A DNA stretch of 64,000 nucleotides from Brevibacterium ravenspurgense (GTDB lineage Bacteria > Actinomycetota > Actinomycetes > Actinomycetales > Brevibacteriaceae): positions 1 to 64,000 of the forward strand of contig NZ_LQQC01000007.1 of NCBI RefSeq assembly GCF_001584615.1, read 5' to 3'. The notes beneath the pieces are model-generated. The model was not told where the DNA came from and searched no databases. It saw only the letters and a list, made by a program, of their open reading frames with translations. Positions within the stretch are counted from its first letter, which is position 1. Every line of letters begins with the position of its first letter. Shown piece by piece: positions 29,795 through 38,445 of the stretch. Both the position numbers and the translations under genes were made by a program.

Positions 29795-30901
29795 ATGAAG
29801 TCTGTGCGCATTGCGGCTATTGCCGCTGCTGCGGGTCTGGTTCTTGCCGGCTGCGGAACTGGTGACGCCGAATCGACGGATTCGGGTGACAAGCTCAAGG
29901 TTGTCACCTCGACGAATGTCTACGCCGACCTCGCGTCTCAGGTTGCCGGTGACGCCGCTGACGTCGAGCCGATTATTTCGGATGCATCAAAGGACCCGCA
30001 CGACTACGAAGCGACGTCGAACGACCAGCTCAAACTGTCGAAAGCCGATGTTGTCATCGTCAACGGCGGCGGCTACGACGCGTTCATGACCACCCTGCTT
30101 GAAGCAGCGGACAAAGACCCGAAGGTCGTCAACGGTGTTGAGGTCTCGGAGCTGCCGGGAGCAGAGGAAAACTCCGCGAACGAACCGCACGACCATGACC
30201 ACGGTGAAGAAGGCCACGGGCACGACCACGCCCACGGTGAAGAGGGCCACGACCATGACCACGACCACGGCGAAGAGGGCCACGACCACGGTCACGACCA
30301 CGGCGAAGAGGGCCACGACCACGATCACGACCACGGCGAAGAAGGCCATGACCACGACCACGGTGATGACCACGGCGCGTTCAACGAGCACATCTGGTAC
30401 TCCGTCAGCGCTATGAAGAACGTCGTCGACTCAATCGAAGAAACTCTGTCTGAAGAAGATCCGGACAACAAAGCCGCTTACGAAGAGAATGCCGATAAGC
30501 TTCAGGGTGAGCTCGACGGTCTCATGAAGAAGGCGGATGAGGTCAAAAAGACCGGTGAAGGCAAGAAGAGCGCGGCAACCGAACCGGTTGCACTGTGGCT
30601 GTTCGAAGACCTCGGTCTGAAAACCATCACTCCGCAGAAGTTCCTGTCGGCAGTTGAAGCAGGTTCGGACGCAGCACCCGTGGTTCTCAAGCAGGCCCAG
30701 GACCAGGTCAAGAACAAGGAGGTCGCTGTCCTCGGCTTCAATCCGCAGGCAGTGAACGAGCAGGCTGAAACCCTGCGCAAGTCCGCTGATGATGCTGGCG
30801 TGCCGGTTGTCGAACTGCCCGAAACCCTCAACGAGGGCGAAACCTACGTCGACTGGATGGGATCGCACATCGACGACGTGGAAAAGGCCCTCAAAGGCTG
30901 A
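29795..30901 (+). CDS. znuA: Zinc-type ABC transporter substrate-binding lipoprotein
   Basis: This 368-aa cluster A-I (ZnuA/TroA) binding protein has a lipobox LAGC, lipidated Cys20. The first metal ligand is His69 (DPHDYEAT). A long charged loop (about 130-199) holds 24 His, then NEHIWYS with a second ligand (His199), LWLFEDLGLKT and VAVLGFNPQAVNEQAETL. His-rich loops mark zinc rather than manganese importers and may act as a zinc reservoir or sensor. The ribosome-binding site AAAGGAG precedes ATG 29795. No clear Zur box was found upstream. It is followed by ATPase and permease genes. Confidence 0.92.
   Translation: MKSVRIAAIAAAAGLVLAGCGTGDAESTDSGDKLKVVTSTNVYADLASQVAGDAADVEPIISDASKDPHDYEATSNDQLKLSKADVVIVNGGGYDAFMTTLLEAADKDPKVVNGVEVSELPGAEENSANEPHDHDHGEEGHGHDHAHGEEGHDHDHDHGEEGHDHGHDHGEEGHDHDHDHGEEGHDHDHGDDHGAFNEHIWYSVSAMKNVVDSIEETLSEEDPDNKAAYEENADKLQGELDGLMKKADEVKKTGEGKKSAATEPVALWLFEDLGLKTITPQKFLSAVEAGSDAAPVVLKQAQDQVKNKEVAVLGFNPQAVNEQAETLRKSADDAGVPVVELPETLNEGETYVDWMGSHIDDVEKALKG
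30203..30361 (+). repeat. Tandem 33-bp repeats encoding the His-rich loop of ZnuA
   Basis: Four full units and one shortened unit encode GEEGH followed by alternating Asp/Gly/Ala and His, 11 residues per full unit. Codon variation between units is low, so copy number could change by slippage without breaking the frame. Confidence 0.85.
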
Positions 30902-30935
30902 TCAGACCCAGCCCTCCGAAAGGACGTGTTCCCTC

Positions 30936-31733
30936 ATTTCCAGTCCCGCACTGTCGATCACTGACGGCCAGCTTCGCTTCGGCGAAAGGGTGCTGTGGCA
31001 TCACCTGTCCATTGACGTTGAGCCCGGAGAATTCATTGCCGTGCTCGGCCCCAATGGCACGGGTAAAACCTCGTTGCTGAAAACCCTGCTGGGACAGTAT
31101 CGACTGTATGAGGGGACCGTCGAAGTCAACGGCCACGCGGCTTACCGCGGTGACGCGGATGTGGGCTACGTGCCCCAGCAGCGTGGTGTCGACCGTGACA
31201 CCCCGCTGCGGGCTCGCGACCTCGTCCGCTTCGGAATCGACGGACACCGTTTCGGCTTCGGCCTGCCCAACCGCAAAAAGGAGCGGCGGGTTGATGAGCT
31301 CCTCGCTCAGGTCGGGGCGACTGATTTCGCCGACAGTCCCGTCGGCATTCTCTCCGGTGGGGAACTGCAGCGCCTGCGGCTAGCCCAGGCACTGGCCAGT
31401 AACCCCAAGCTGCTGCTGTGCGATGAGCCGCTGCTGAGTCTCGACATCAACCACCAGCACCTGGTTGCTCGGCTGCTGGATGAAAAACGGCGCGAACGGA
31501 ACATGGCGATTCTGTTCGTCACCCACGAAATCAACCCGATTCTGAAGTACGTGGACCGGGTTCTGTACATTGCCGGTGGCCATTTCCTGGTGGGCACCCC
31601 GGACGAGGTGCTGACCTCCGAGGCTCTCAGCTCACTTTTCGGCACCAAGATCGAGGTGGTGACTGTCGGCGGCCAGCTGGTTGTGGTCGGCACGGAAGCC
31701 GACCATCACCACCCCGAGGAGGCTGGTCTGTGA
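30936..31733 (+). CDS. znuC: Zinc-type ABC transporter ATP-binding protein
   Basis: The ATPase has Walker A GPNGTGKTS, Q-loop PQQRGVDRD, signature LSGGELQRLRLAQAL, Walker B LLLCDEPLLSLD and the switch His in FVTHEIN. The start is a problem. Homology begins at ALSITDGQLRFGERVLW, but no ATG, GTG or TTG is in frame between the znuA stop and this block. ATT 30936, 11 nt after GAAAGGA, is the best candidate; CTG 30951 is also possible. GTG 30926, better spaced, is out of frame. The next canonical start, GTG 30990, would remove the first beta strand. It ends in a His-containing tail (EADHHHPEEAGL) and overlaps the permease by 4 nt. Confidence 0.85.
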   Translation: MSSPALSITDGQLRFGERVLWHHLSIDVEPGEFIAVLGPNGTGKTSLLKTLLGQYRLYEGTVEVNGHAAYRGDADVGYVPQQRGVDRDTPLRARDLVRFGIDGHRFGFGLPNRKKERRVDELLAQVGATDFADSPVGILSGGELQRLRLAQALASNPKLLLCDEPLLSLDINHQHLVARLLDEKRRERNMAILFVTHEINPILKYVDRVLYIAGGHFLVGTPDEVLTSEALSSLFGTKIEVVTVGGQLVVVGTEADHHHPEEAGL

Positions 31734-32644
31734 ACGGTCTCTTCACATTCGAAGACTACGGCGAACTGCTGTCGCTGCTGTCGAATTCGATCATCGCGGC
31801 AGCCCTTTTGGGCGTTGTCGGCGGTGTCGTCTCGGTTTTCGTCAAAATGCGCGACATCGCCCTGGCCGTGCACGGCATCGCCGAACTGTCTTTTGCGGGA
31901 GCCGCCTTCGCGCTGTTCATCGGCTACGACGTGGTGTACGGCTCGATCATCGGTTCGCTGGTGGTGGCATTCATCATCGGCATCGGCAGCATTCGGTCCT
32001 CAGAGGCGAACTCGATGATCGGCGTGCTCATGCCCTTCGGCATCGGCTTGGGAATCCTGTTCCTTGCGCTCTACGACGGGCGCTCAGCCAATAAATTCGG
32101 CTTGCTGACGGGGCAGATCGTTGCGATCAGTCCCGGCCAGACCAAACTGCTCATGGTGTGCGCAGCTGTTGTTCTGGCTGTCATCTTCGTCATCTGGCGA
32201 CCCCTGCAGTTCGCATCTGTCGATCCTGAGATCGCCAAGGCAAAAGGCGTTCCCACCGGCACTCTCACTGTCGTGTTCATGGTGACACTCGGCCTGGCGG
32301 TTGCACTGTCTGTGCAGGTGGTCGGCGTTCTGCTGGTCATGGCCCTGCTGGTGACCCCGGCGGCGGCCGCCATGCAGCTGTCCTCCCACCCGATTGTCGT
32401 GCCGATCCTGTCGGTTGTCTTCGCCGTGACGTCATCGGTCGGCGGGATCCTCATCGCACTCGGATCTCCGGTCGTGCCCATCAGCCCGTTCGTGACGACC
32501 ATCAGCTTCCTCTTTTACATCATCGCCCGGATGATCGGCGGATACCGCACCAAACACCAGCTCGAGGCGCGCAACCGCCGTCTGGGCGACCTCGACAAGC
32601 ACCCCCACCTTGCGGAAGGGCGGGACGTTCCCGCTGCCGACTAG
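31730..32644 (+). CDS. znuB: Zinc-type ABC transporter permease
   Basis: This 304-aa integral membrane protein of the ABC-3 family has eight or so helices. It shows the motif ALAVHGIAELSFAGAAFALFIGYD near the start, SEANSMIGVLMPFGIGLGILFLAL in the middle, and VQVVGVLLVMALLVTPAAAAMQLS, the coupling-helix region that contacts the ATPase. The C-terminus is charged and cytoplasmic. It forms a 4-nt overlap with the ATPase gene and completes a three-gene importer. Confidence 0.93.
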   Translation: MNGLFTFEDYGELLSLLSNSIIAAALLGVVGGVVSVFVKMRDIALAVHGIAELSFAGAAFALFIGYDVVYGSIIGSLVVAFIIGIGSIRSSEANSMIGVLMPFGIGLGILFLALYDGRSANKFGLLTGQIVAISPGQTKLLMVCAAVVLAVIFVIWRPLQFASVDPEIAKAKGVPTGTLTVVFMVTLGLAVALSVQVVGVLLVMALLVTPAAAAMQLSSHPIVVPILSVVFAVTSSVGGILIALGSPVVPISPFVTTISFLFYIIARMIGGYRTKHQLEARNRRLGDLDKHPHLAEGRDVPAAD

Positions 32645-32647
32645 ACT
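32642..32647 (+). promoter_or_regulatory. -10 element of a leaderless or near-leaderless promoter (metallophosphoesterase)
   Basis: TAGACT overlaps the permease stop codon and is followed by 8 nt and ATG 32656, with no ribosome-binding site. Confidence 0.42.
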
Positions 32648-32655
32648 TCGGCACT

Positions 32656-33558
32656 ATGACACGTTCTGCTGCCCGTCCTCTTCGCCGTGCGGCACTGGGG
32701 CTGAGCGCTGCTGCCGCGGCGACCGCCGCCTACGGTGTGCTGGTCGAACCGAACATGTTCGCTGTCCGCCGCGAACGAATCCCGGTGCTGCCGCCGGGCC
32801 GTGAACCCGTGCGGATTCTGCACATATCGGACCTTCACCAGACGGCGTGGCAGCGACGCAAGCCGCGTTGGGTGCGCAGTCTGGCAGCCCGTCTGCAGCC
32901 GGATTTCGTCCTCAACACCGGCGATAACTACGGCGGTTCGACCAAGTCGATCGTGCTTGACAGCCTTGATGAGCTGTTGGACATCCCAGGCGCATTTGTT
33001 CTCGGTTCGAATGACTTCTGGGCGCCGAAGATCAAAAATCCTGCCCGCTATCTTCTGGGCCCGTCGAATGTAGCAAAGGCCCACAGCAATCCGCCGGATC
33101 TCGACGCTCGCGGGCTTATTGATGCCTTTGAGCAGCGCGGCTGGACACAGCTGGACAATCGGAGCGCTGTCATCACCATCAAGGGAACGCGGATCGGTCT
33201 GTCAGGTTTGGGTGATGCGCACATGAAGGCCGATGCGCCCGAAGCTCCCGCTTTTCCGGACGGTTCAGAAGTGAAGATCGGGGTGACGCACGCTCCGTAC
33301 TCGCGTGTGCTCGATCGTCTTGCGGGTGCTGGGGCGCAGCTGATTGCGGCCGGTCACACGCACGGCGGGCAGATTCGAGTGCCGTTCTACGGTGCGCCGG
33401 CCACCAACTGCGACCGTCCGCGCGACGAAGCCCGCGGTCTGTTCCGCCGAGGCGGGGCGCTTGTCAACGTCACCGCTGGGGTCGGGGTGGCGCCGATGGC
33501 GCCGATCCGCTTGTTCTGCAGGCCCGAGGTGTCGGTCCTGGAGCTCATCAGCCGCTGA
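32656..33558 (+). CDS. Metallophosphoesterase (YkuE-like), membrane-anchored
   Basis: The 300-aa calcineurin-like phosphoesterase has a short Arg/Ala-rich N-terminus and hydrophobic segment (about 10-27), suggesting an anchored or Tat-like exported form. Dimetal motifs are HISDLHQ, NTGDN, GSNDF (usually GNHE/D; here Ser-Asn-Asp), GVTHAPYSRV and GHTHGGQ. The order and spacing match the YkuE/Mpp family encoded beside class A PBPs in Actinobacteria (Rv3683 in M. tuberculosis next to ponA2). Substrate unknown; an envelope lipid is a reasonable guess. Confidence 0.88.
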   Translation: MTRSAARPLRRAALGLSAAAAATAAYGVLVEPNMFAVRRERIPVLPPGREPVRILHISDLHQTAWQRRKPRWVRSLAARLQPDFVLNTGDNYGGSTKSIVLDSLDELLDIPGAFVLGSNDFWAPKIKNPARYLLGPSNVAKAHSNPPDLDARGLIDAFEQRGWTQLDNRSAVITIKGTRIGLSGLGDAHMKADAPEAPAFPDGSEVKIGVTHAPYSRVLDRLAGAGAQLIAAGHTHGGQIRVPFYGAPATNCDRPRDEARGLFRRGGALVNVTAGVGVAPMAPIRLFCRPEVSVLELISR

Positions 33559-33607
33559 CCGGTCCGGCCGGGGCCCTGTATTGAGTGCCCGTGTCAGGGG
33601 TCGCCTG

Positions 33608-33613
33608 TACGAT
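33608..33613 (+). promoter_or_regulatory. -10 element of a leaderless promoter (class A PBP)
   Basis: TACGAT, then 7 nt, then ATG 33621, with no ribosome-binding site. Confidence 0.45.
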
Positions 33614-33620
33614 ATTGGGC

Positions 33621-35780
33621 ATGGTGTCTTCAGAATCAGCGTCTGCGGCATCGACTTTTACGGCATGGATGCAGTTCATTGCCGTCAGCGTCGTTGCCGG
33701 AATCGTCGGTGCAGGTCTTGCAATCCCCTCCGTGGGTGTGGCATCCATCGGTGCGAACAACGCTCTCAAGATATTCAACGCACTGCCCGCCGAGCTTGAC
33801 GAACGGCCGTTGGCCGAACAGTCGCGCATGCTCGATGCCGACGGCAAGCAGATTGCGAGCTTCTACTGGCTCAACCGCAAAGAAGTTCCGCTGGACAAGA
33901 TCTCTGAGCCCATGCAGGAAGCCACGGTCGCCATTGAGGACTACCGCTTCTTTGAACACGGCGGTGTTGACTTCCAAGGCATCGGCCGTGCTCTTGTGCA
34001 CAACCTCGTTTCGTCCTCCAAACAGGGCGGATCGACGCTGACCCAGCAGTACGTGAAGAACGTGCTTGCGGAAAACGCCCACGCCGAAGCCGACGAAGAA
34101 GGCGTGCAGGCGGCCAAAGAAGCTTCCGGTATGGCGGGCTACGCCCGTAAGCTCCGCGAAGCGAAGCTGGCAGTGGCGGTCGAAAAGAAGTACGACAAAG
34201 AAGAGATCCTCAACCGCTACATGAACATCAACAACTATTCGGGCTCCCCGAATGTCTACGGTGTCGAAGCGGCCGCGCAGCACTACTGGTCGATTCCGGC
34301 TTCCAAACTCAACTACGCTCAGGCCGCAACCCTGGCCGGCATTGTGAAGAACCCCAGCGCCTACAACCCCGAGCGTTTCCCGGAGAACGCGCTCGATCGC
34401 CGCAACGTGGTGCTTTCCCGTATGCACCAGCTGGGAAAAATCTCTGACGAAGAATACGAAGAAGCCAAGAATTCAGGCCTTGACCTCAAGGTCACCAAGA
34501 CATCCAACGGCTGCATGGGTGCAGGCGACATGGGCTTCTTCTGCGACTACGTGCAGGCCTATATCGAAAACAACAAGGCCTTCGGCAAGACCAAGGACGA
34601 ACGGCGCAACCTCCTGCAGCGCGGTGGTCTGACCATCAAGACGACCATCAACCCCAAGCTGCAGAAAGCCGCTTTCAAGGAGGTCAAGAAGCGCGTTCCA
34701 ATCGGCGATCCTTCGGGTGCAGGCCATTCGATCGTGACGGTCGAACCGGGCACCGGGAAAGTCCTTGCCATGACGCAGAACCGCAACTACTCCGTCACGG
34801 AGGGCAAGAAGAACAAAGACACCGCCATCAACTACAACGTGCAGAAGGTCTACAACGGGGCAAACGGCTTCCAGGTGGGCTCAACGTGGAAGCCTTTCGT
34901 GTTGGCTGAATGGCTGAAAGAAGGCCACAGCCTCAACGCCTCTGTCGACGCCACAAAGCGCACCTACTCGGCGGGTTCGTGGCGGTATGACGGCTGTGAC
35001 AGCTACGGTTCCAACTGGTCTCCGAACAACGCCGGTGACTCGCGCGGAACTCAGAAGATGACCGCACTGGCGGCCACGAAGAACTCGGTCAACACCGCCT
35101 ACGCTGCAATGGCCAACCAGCTCAACATGTGCGGCATCATGAAGATTGCCGAAGCTCTTGGCATCAAGTACGGCAACGGTCAGTCGCTGGAAACCGTCCA
35201 CGAACAGCTGGGTGTTGTCGAAGCGCTCCTGCCGTCCTCGGTTCTCGGCATTGTGCAGGTTGCACCCATCGACATGGCAAACGCCTACTCTGTGTTTGCC
35301 TCCGGCGGCATGCTGTGCCAGCCCACTCCCATCGCGGAGATCACGGACGGCGAGGGCAAGAAGCTCAAAATTCCGGACTCCGACTGCCACCGTGCACTCG
35401 ATGAAGACGTCGCCCAGAACGTGGCCTACGCACTGTCGCAGACCTTCAACGGCGGAACCACCACGCGGCTGAAGATCGGCGCTCCTGCTGGAGCGAAGAC
35501 CGGTACCACCAACTTCGAAGTCGGATCCACGTGGCTTGCGGGCTTCACCTCCAATATGTCGACAGCCGTGTGGACCGGCGACCCGAATGGTTCGCGCGAC
35601 TGGCGCAAGAACGGCAAGGGCGTTGTTCGCGGCCGCGTCTACGGTGCCACCTACTCCGGCGCCACCTGGCAGAGCTACATGAACCAGGCGGTCAAGATCG
35701 TCAAGGACAACAAGGGCATTGGCGGCCCTGTTGGAAACAGCGCGAAGAAATCGGATGACGACGCTGGCGACGACGACTGA
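33621..35780 (+). CDS. ponA: Class A penicillin-binding protein (transglycosylase/transpeptidase)
   Basis: This 719-aa bifunctional peptidoglycan synthase has a short cytoplasmic tail and one membrane helix (about 15-38). The GT51 domain has catalytic Glu106 (IEDYRFFEHGGVDFQG) and GGSTLTQQYVKN. The transpeptidase domain has Ser421-x-x-Lys424 (GSTWKPF), Ser489-Val-Asn491 and Lys626-Thr-Gly628. The end is a short acidic tail (KKSDDDAGDDD) without PASTA domains. ATG 33621 is supported by a leaderless-type TACGAT box. Position next to a metallophosphoesterase and upstream of DUF4177/RidA matches ponA2 loci in Actinobacteria. Confidence 0.94.
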   Translation: MVSSESASAASTFTAWMQFIAVSVVAGIVGAGLAIPSVGVASIGANNALKIFNALPAELDERPLAEQSRMLDADGKQIASFYWLNRKEVPLDKISEPMQEATVAIEDYRFFEHGGVDFQGIGRALVHNLVSSSKQGGSTLTQQYVKNVLAENAHAEADEEGVQAAKEASGMAGYARKLREAKLAVAVEKKYDKEEILNRYMNINNYSGSPNVYGVEAAAQHYWSIPASKLNYAQAATLAGIVKNPSAYNPERFPENALDRRNVVLSRMHQLGKISDEEYEEAKNSGLDLKVTKTSNGCMGAGDMGFFCDYVQAYIENNKAFGKTKDERRNLLQRGGLTIKTTINPKLQKAAFKEVKKRVPIGDPSGAGHSIVTVEPGTGKVLAMTQNRNYSVTEGKKNKDTAINYNVQKVYNGANGFQVGSTWKPFVLAEWLKEGHSLNASVDATKRTYSAGSWRYDGCDSYGSNWSPNNAGDSRGTQKMTALAATKNSVNTAYAAMANQLNMCGIMKIAEALGIKYGNGQSLETVHEQLGVVEALLPSSVLGIVQVAPIDMANAYSVFASGGMLCQPTPIAEITDGEGKKLKIPDSDCHRALDEDVAQNVAYALSQTFNGGTTTRLKIGAPAGAKTGTTNFEVGSTWLAGFTSNMSTAVWTGDPNGSRDWRKNGKGVVRGRVYGATYSGATWQSYMNQAVKIVKDNKGIGGPVGNSAKKSDDDAGDDD

Positions 35781-35833
35781 CACGCGGCTGTAGCGTCTAT
35801 GACGCGCACCGTGCCGGCAGCGCCCGCGGCTCG

Positions 35834-35839
35834 TACAAT
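35834..35839 (+). promoter_or_regulatory. -10 element upstream of the DUF4177-ridA unit
   Basis: TACAAT lies 27 nt before ATG 35867, leaving a short leader that contains the ribosome-binding site GAAAGGGGAG. Confidence 0.5.
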
Positions 35840-35866
35840 TGAACCCGTCCACCGAAAGGGGAGAAA

Positions 35867-36025
35867 ATGCAGAAGTGGGAGTACGTCACCGTGCCCCTCA
35901 TGATCCACAACACCAAACAGATCCTCGATCTGTGGGGTGAGGACGGCTACGAGCTCGTCCAGGTAGTGGAAGGTCCCCAGGGCAACGGGGGACTCGTTGC
36001 CTACATGAAGCGTCCGAAAGGCTGA
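35867..36025 (+). CDS. DUF4177 small protein
   Basis: This 52-aa protein begins MQKWEYVTVPL, contains ILDLWGEDGYELVQV and ends GGLVAYMKRPKG, the entire DUF4177 pattern of a beta-alpha-beta mini-fold. A strong ribosome-binding site precedes it. The family is short and often missed in annotation. In Actinobacteria it sits just upstream of RidA (Rv3678A in M. tuberculosis), as here with a 1-nt gap. Function unknown. Confidence 0.88.
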   Translation: MQKWEYVTVPLMIHNTKQILDLWGEDGYELVQVVEGPQGNGGLVAYMKRPKG

Positions 36026-36026
36026 T

Positions 36027-36491
36027 ATGTCGAAGATCGAAGACCGCCTCAATGAACTCGGCTTCCCGCTGCCGCAGCTTGCAGCGCCCGCCGGCTCCTA
36101 CCTGCCCGCAGTGAAGTCGGGTGACCTTGTATTCACCTCGGGCCAGCTGCCGTTCCGCGACGGCGAACTTGCCAACCCCGGCCGCCTCGGCGACAACGTG
36201 ACCGTCGAACAGGCCCAGGAATCCGCTCGCTACTCGGTGCTCAACGCACTCGCCGCAGCCAAGAGCGTCATCGGCGACCTCGACAAGATCGAACGCGTGG
36301 TCAAGGTCAACGGTTTCGTGACCAGCACCGATGACTTCAAGCAGCAGCCCGAAGTCATCAACGGCGCATCGGACTTCCTCGCCGACATCTTCGGCGAAGC
36401 CGGTCAGCACGCACGCTCGGCACTGGGCACCAACGCCCTGCCCAAGGGCACCTGCGTCGAGATTGAATTCATCTTCCGCGTCCGCGACTGA
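36027..36491 (+). CDS. RidA family protein (reactive imine deaminase type)
   Basis: The 154-aa protein is of the YjgF/YER057c/UK114 superfamily. Core elements are VFTSGQLPFRDGEL, a middle helix NALAAAKSVIGDLDKIERVVKVNGFV, and the C-terminal RSALGTNALPKGTCVEIEF, whose Ala/Thr region replaces the usual catalytic Arg-containing RVGVG motif. Archetypal RidA enzymes need that Arg to hydrolyse enamine intermediates, so this YjgF-like member may have another activity. It is 1 nt downstream of DUF4177; a 14-bp hairpin follows. Confidence 0.86.
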   Translation: MSKIEDRLNELGFPLPQLAAPAGSYLPAVKSGDLVFTSGQLPFRDGELANPGRLGDNVTVEQAQESARYSVLNALAAAKSVIGDLDKIERVVKVNGFVTSTDDFKQQPEVINGASDFLADIFGEAGQHARSALGTNALPKGTCVEIEFIFRVRD

Positions 36492-36525
36492 CGCTCAGCC
36501 AGCGCAGAAGTCTGCGCCGAGTCTT

Positions 36526-36558
36526 CAGGCGGGTGGGTCGAACAGACCCACCCGCCTG
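36526..36558. terminator. Hairpin between ridA and the NUDIX-like gene
   Basis: A perfect 14-bp GC-rich stem (36526-36539 with 36545-36558), 5-nt loop, no T-run. It probably ends or attenuates transcription of DUF4177-ridA. Confidence 0.65.
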
Positions 36559-36579
36559 ATTCGCGCCTCCAGCGAACTT

Positions 36580-37500
36580 GTGCGCACCATCGAGCTTTTC
36601 CGCTCCGCTGACACACAGCCCAACCCCGACTACCCGCGCAGGGCGGTCAGCCTCGTGCTGGTGCGTGACACCGAGAAGGGCCTCGAGGTGTTCATCACCC
36701 GGCAGGCCGACCAGCGCGGCGTCAGTGACCGCAACAGGTTTTCGTTCCCCTTCAGCGTGGTCCGCCCGGAGGATTCTCGCCAGCTTTCAATGGGCGATTG
36801 GACATCAGAGCGCTGCGCCAGGGCTCTGCGCTTGAACCGTTCCGGCCGCGCTGTTGCGTTTTTCTCCGCTGCCGGCCGGCTGGCCCTGCAGAACATGGGC
36901 ATCACCTTGGCTGAGGGACACGACCTGCGTGTAGTAACCGACATCGAACCGCAGTTCCTCCACACCGCGGGGAAGAAGCTGCGCGATCACCGTGTGTCCT
37001 TTCCCGCGGTGCTGCGCAGCCGTGACGTTGAGTTCCGGCCCGACCTCCTCAAACCGTGGATGCGGTGGGTCAACACCTCGTGGCAGCTGCGCCGCTACGA
37101 CACCGTGTACTTCGTGTGCGTGGTCCCACCCGGCCAGCACGTGGACTTCGTATCGATCAACCAGTCGTGGGGCGGATGGATGACCCCACAGGAAATCCTG
37201 GGTGCCGTCGACGTGTGGGAAGAGGGCCAAAGCGCCTCAGCCCAGTTCATCAGCGTGGCAACGCGCCTCGTGCTGGAGTCTCTGCGCACTGTCCCCAGCG
37301 CGGCCGCAAGTATGCTGAAGATCCGCGATCTCAGGCCCCTGCAGCCGACAGTCCTGCAGCACAAGGGCGACTGGTACATCAGCATTGACAACCAGACCGA
37401 CCACGCAATTGACGAACTGTCCCAGCTGACAACTGAAAGTGAAGAAGAAGATCCGACAACGCTGTCGGAATCAGAAAGCGAACCACCAGAAGAAGAATGA
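36580..37500 (+). CDS. NUDIX-like hydrolase domain protein (actinobacterial, RidA-MBL neighbourhood)
   Basis: This 306-aa protein begins with RRAVSLVLVRDTEKGLEVFITRQ, the first strands of a NUDIX fold. It lacks a recognisable NUDIX box where the catalytic Glu residues should be (FPFSVVRPEDSRQLSMGDWTSERCARAL is the equivalent region). The family occurs in Actinobacteria between RidA and the MBL hydrolase and appears catalytically degenerate or divergent. The C-terminus is an acidic tail. GTG 36580 is chosen because it lies past the hairpin; a clear ribosome-binding site is absent, so the start is uncertain. It overlaps the MBL gene by 4 nt. Confidence 0.72.
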   Translation: MRTIELFRSADTQPNPDYPRRAVSLVLVRDTEKGLEVFITRQADQRGVSDRNRFSFPFSVVRPEDSRQLSMGDWTSERCARALRLNRSGRAVAFFSAAGRLALQNMGITLAEGHDLRVVTDIEPQFLHTAGKKLRDHRVSFPAVLRSRDVEFRPDLLKPWMRWVNTSWQLRRYDTVYFVCVVPPGQHVDFVSINQSWGGWMTPQEILGAVDVWEEGQSASAQFISVATRLVLESLRTVPSAAASMLKIRDLRPLQPTVLQHKGDWYISIDNQTDHAIDELSQLTTESEEEDPTTLSESESEPPEEE

Positions 37501-38339
37501 CGACACCAGACCAGCAGGCGGCACCTCGTTTTGTTCGCCGCACAGCAGACAACCCCAGCCCCATGACGCTGGACGGCACGAACTCCTATGTGCTGTTCAC
37601 GGCGGATGACACAGCCGCCGTCATCATCGACCCCGGCCCTGAACTCGAAGCGCACCTGCAGGAACTGGGCGAGCTCGTGGGGGACCGTGAGCTGCGAGGC
37701 ATTGTGCTCACCCACCACCACTGGGATCATTCAGACCTGCTGAAGACGGTCGACGGCTGGGCGCCGCAGACACCGGTTTTTGCTGTTGACAGCAGGTTCG
37801 CGCGCTTCGTTCCCCCACTGGTGCACGACGATCTGCACGGAGACGACGCGGTTCTCGAGTTTGGTCCAGCGGAGGACGACCGCATCCAGCTGATCCCAAC
37901 GCCGGGGCACACGCTCGATTCGATCAGCGTGCTGTTCGGCAGTGTGCTGTTCTCCGGTGACACCGTGTTGGGGCGCGGAACAACCGTCATCATGCACGGT
38001 GACGGTTCGGTCGAAAAGTACCTGGATTCGCTCACGCGCCTGCGCAGCATGGTGGACGAGGGGCTTGTCACCGAGATCCAGCCTGCGCACGGGGACGCTA
38101 TCACGGACCCGGGCGAGGTTCTGGACTACTACATTGCCCACCGCCGCGAGCGGCTGGACGAAGTGCGTGCGGCTCTCAAGGAGCACGAGGCGGAGCTCAC
38201 CGGGGTCGAAATCTCACCTGAGCACGAACTGACTGAGAAGGTGGGCCGGACCGTGTATGCCACGGCACCGCAGAACATGCGGGAGACCGTCAATACGATT
38301 GTGGCCGCTCAGCTGGAATACGTGCAGAAGCACGGCTGA
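37497..38339 (+). CDS. MBL-fold metallohydrolase (LACTB2/hydroxyacylglutathione hydrolase-like)
   Basis: The 280-aa metallo-beta-lactamase-fold enzyme has HHHWDHSD, PTPGHTLDS (third His), FSGDTVLGRGTT (bridging Asp) and PAHGD (last His), a full dimetal site. A helical C-terminal domain (RRERLDEVRAALKEHEAELTGVEIS) is typical of LACTB2-like hydrolases such as Rv3677c. Substrate unknown. The start overlaps the NUDIX-like gene by 4 nt; a long terminator follows. Confidence 0.9.
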   Translation: MTTPDQQAAPRFVRRTADNPSPMTLDGTNSYVLFTADDTAAVIIDPGPELEAHLQELGELVGDRELRGIVLTHHHWDHSDLLKTVDGWAPQTPVFAVDSRFARFVPPLVHDDLHGDDAVLEFGPAEDDRIQLIPTPGHTLDSISVLFGSVLFSGDTVLGRGTTVIMHGDGSVEKYLDSLTRLRSMVDEGLVTEIQPAHGDAITDPGEVLDYYIAHRRERLDEVRAALKEHEAELTGVEISPEHELTEKVGRTVYATAPQNMRETVNTIVAAQLEYVQKHG

Positions 38340-38362
38340 GCTGCCGCGGCTCAGCCGCACCA

Positions 38363-38413
38363 GAAAACGCCGAAGGCCCGCCCAGTTTGTCTGGGCGGGC
38401 CTTCAGCGTTTTC
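38363..38413. terminator. Bidirectional terminator between the MBL gene and crp
   Basis: A 23-bp stem with one mismatch (38363-38385 with 38391-38413) flanked by A-run and T-run, functional in both directions. Confidence 0.85.
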
Positions 38414-38445
38414 AACCTTCACCGGCAGAGCCGGCGGCTGGTGGA

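Noticed and set aside
30203-30361. Regularly spaced repeats that could look like a CRISPR array
   Set aside because: They are in-frame coding repeats of the ZnuA His-rich loop without unique spacers; no cas genes are present in the window.
36331-36579. Longer version of the NUDIX-like protein starting inside ridA
   Set aside because: It would overlap the conserved end of RidA and read through a strong hairpin; the extra residues have shadow composition.
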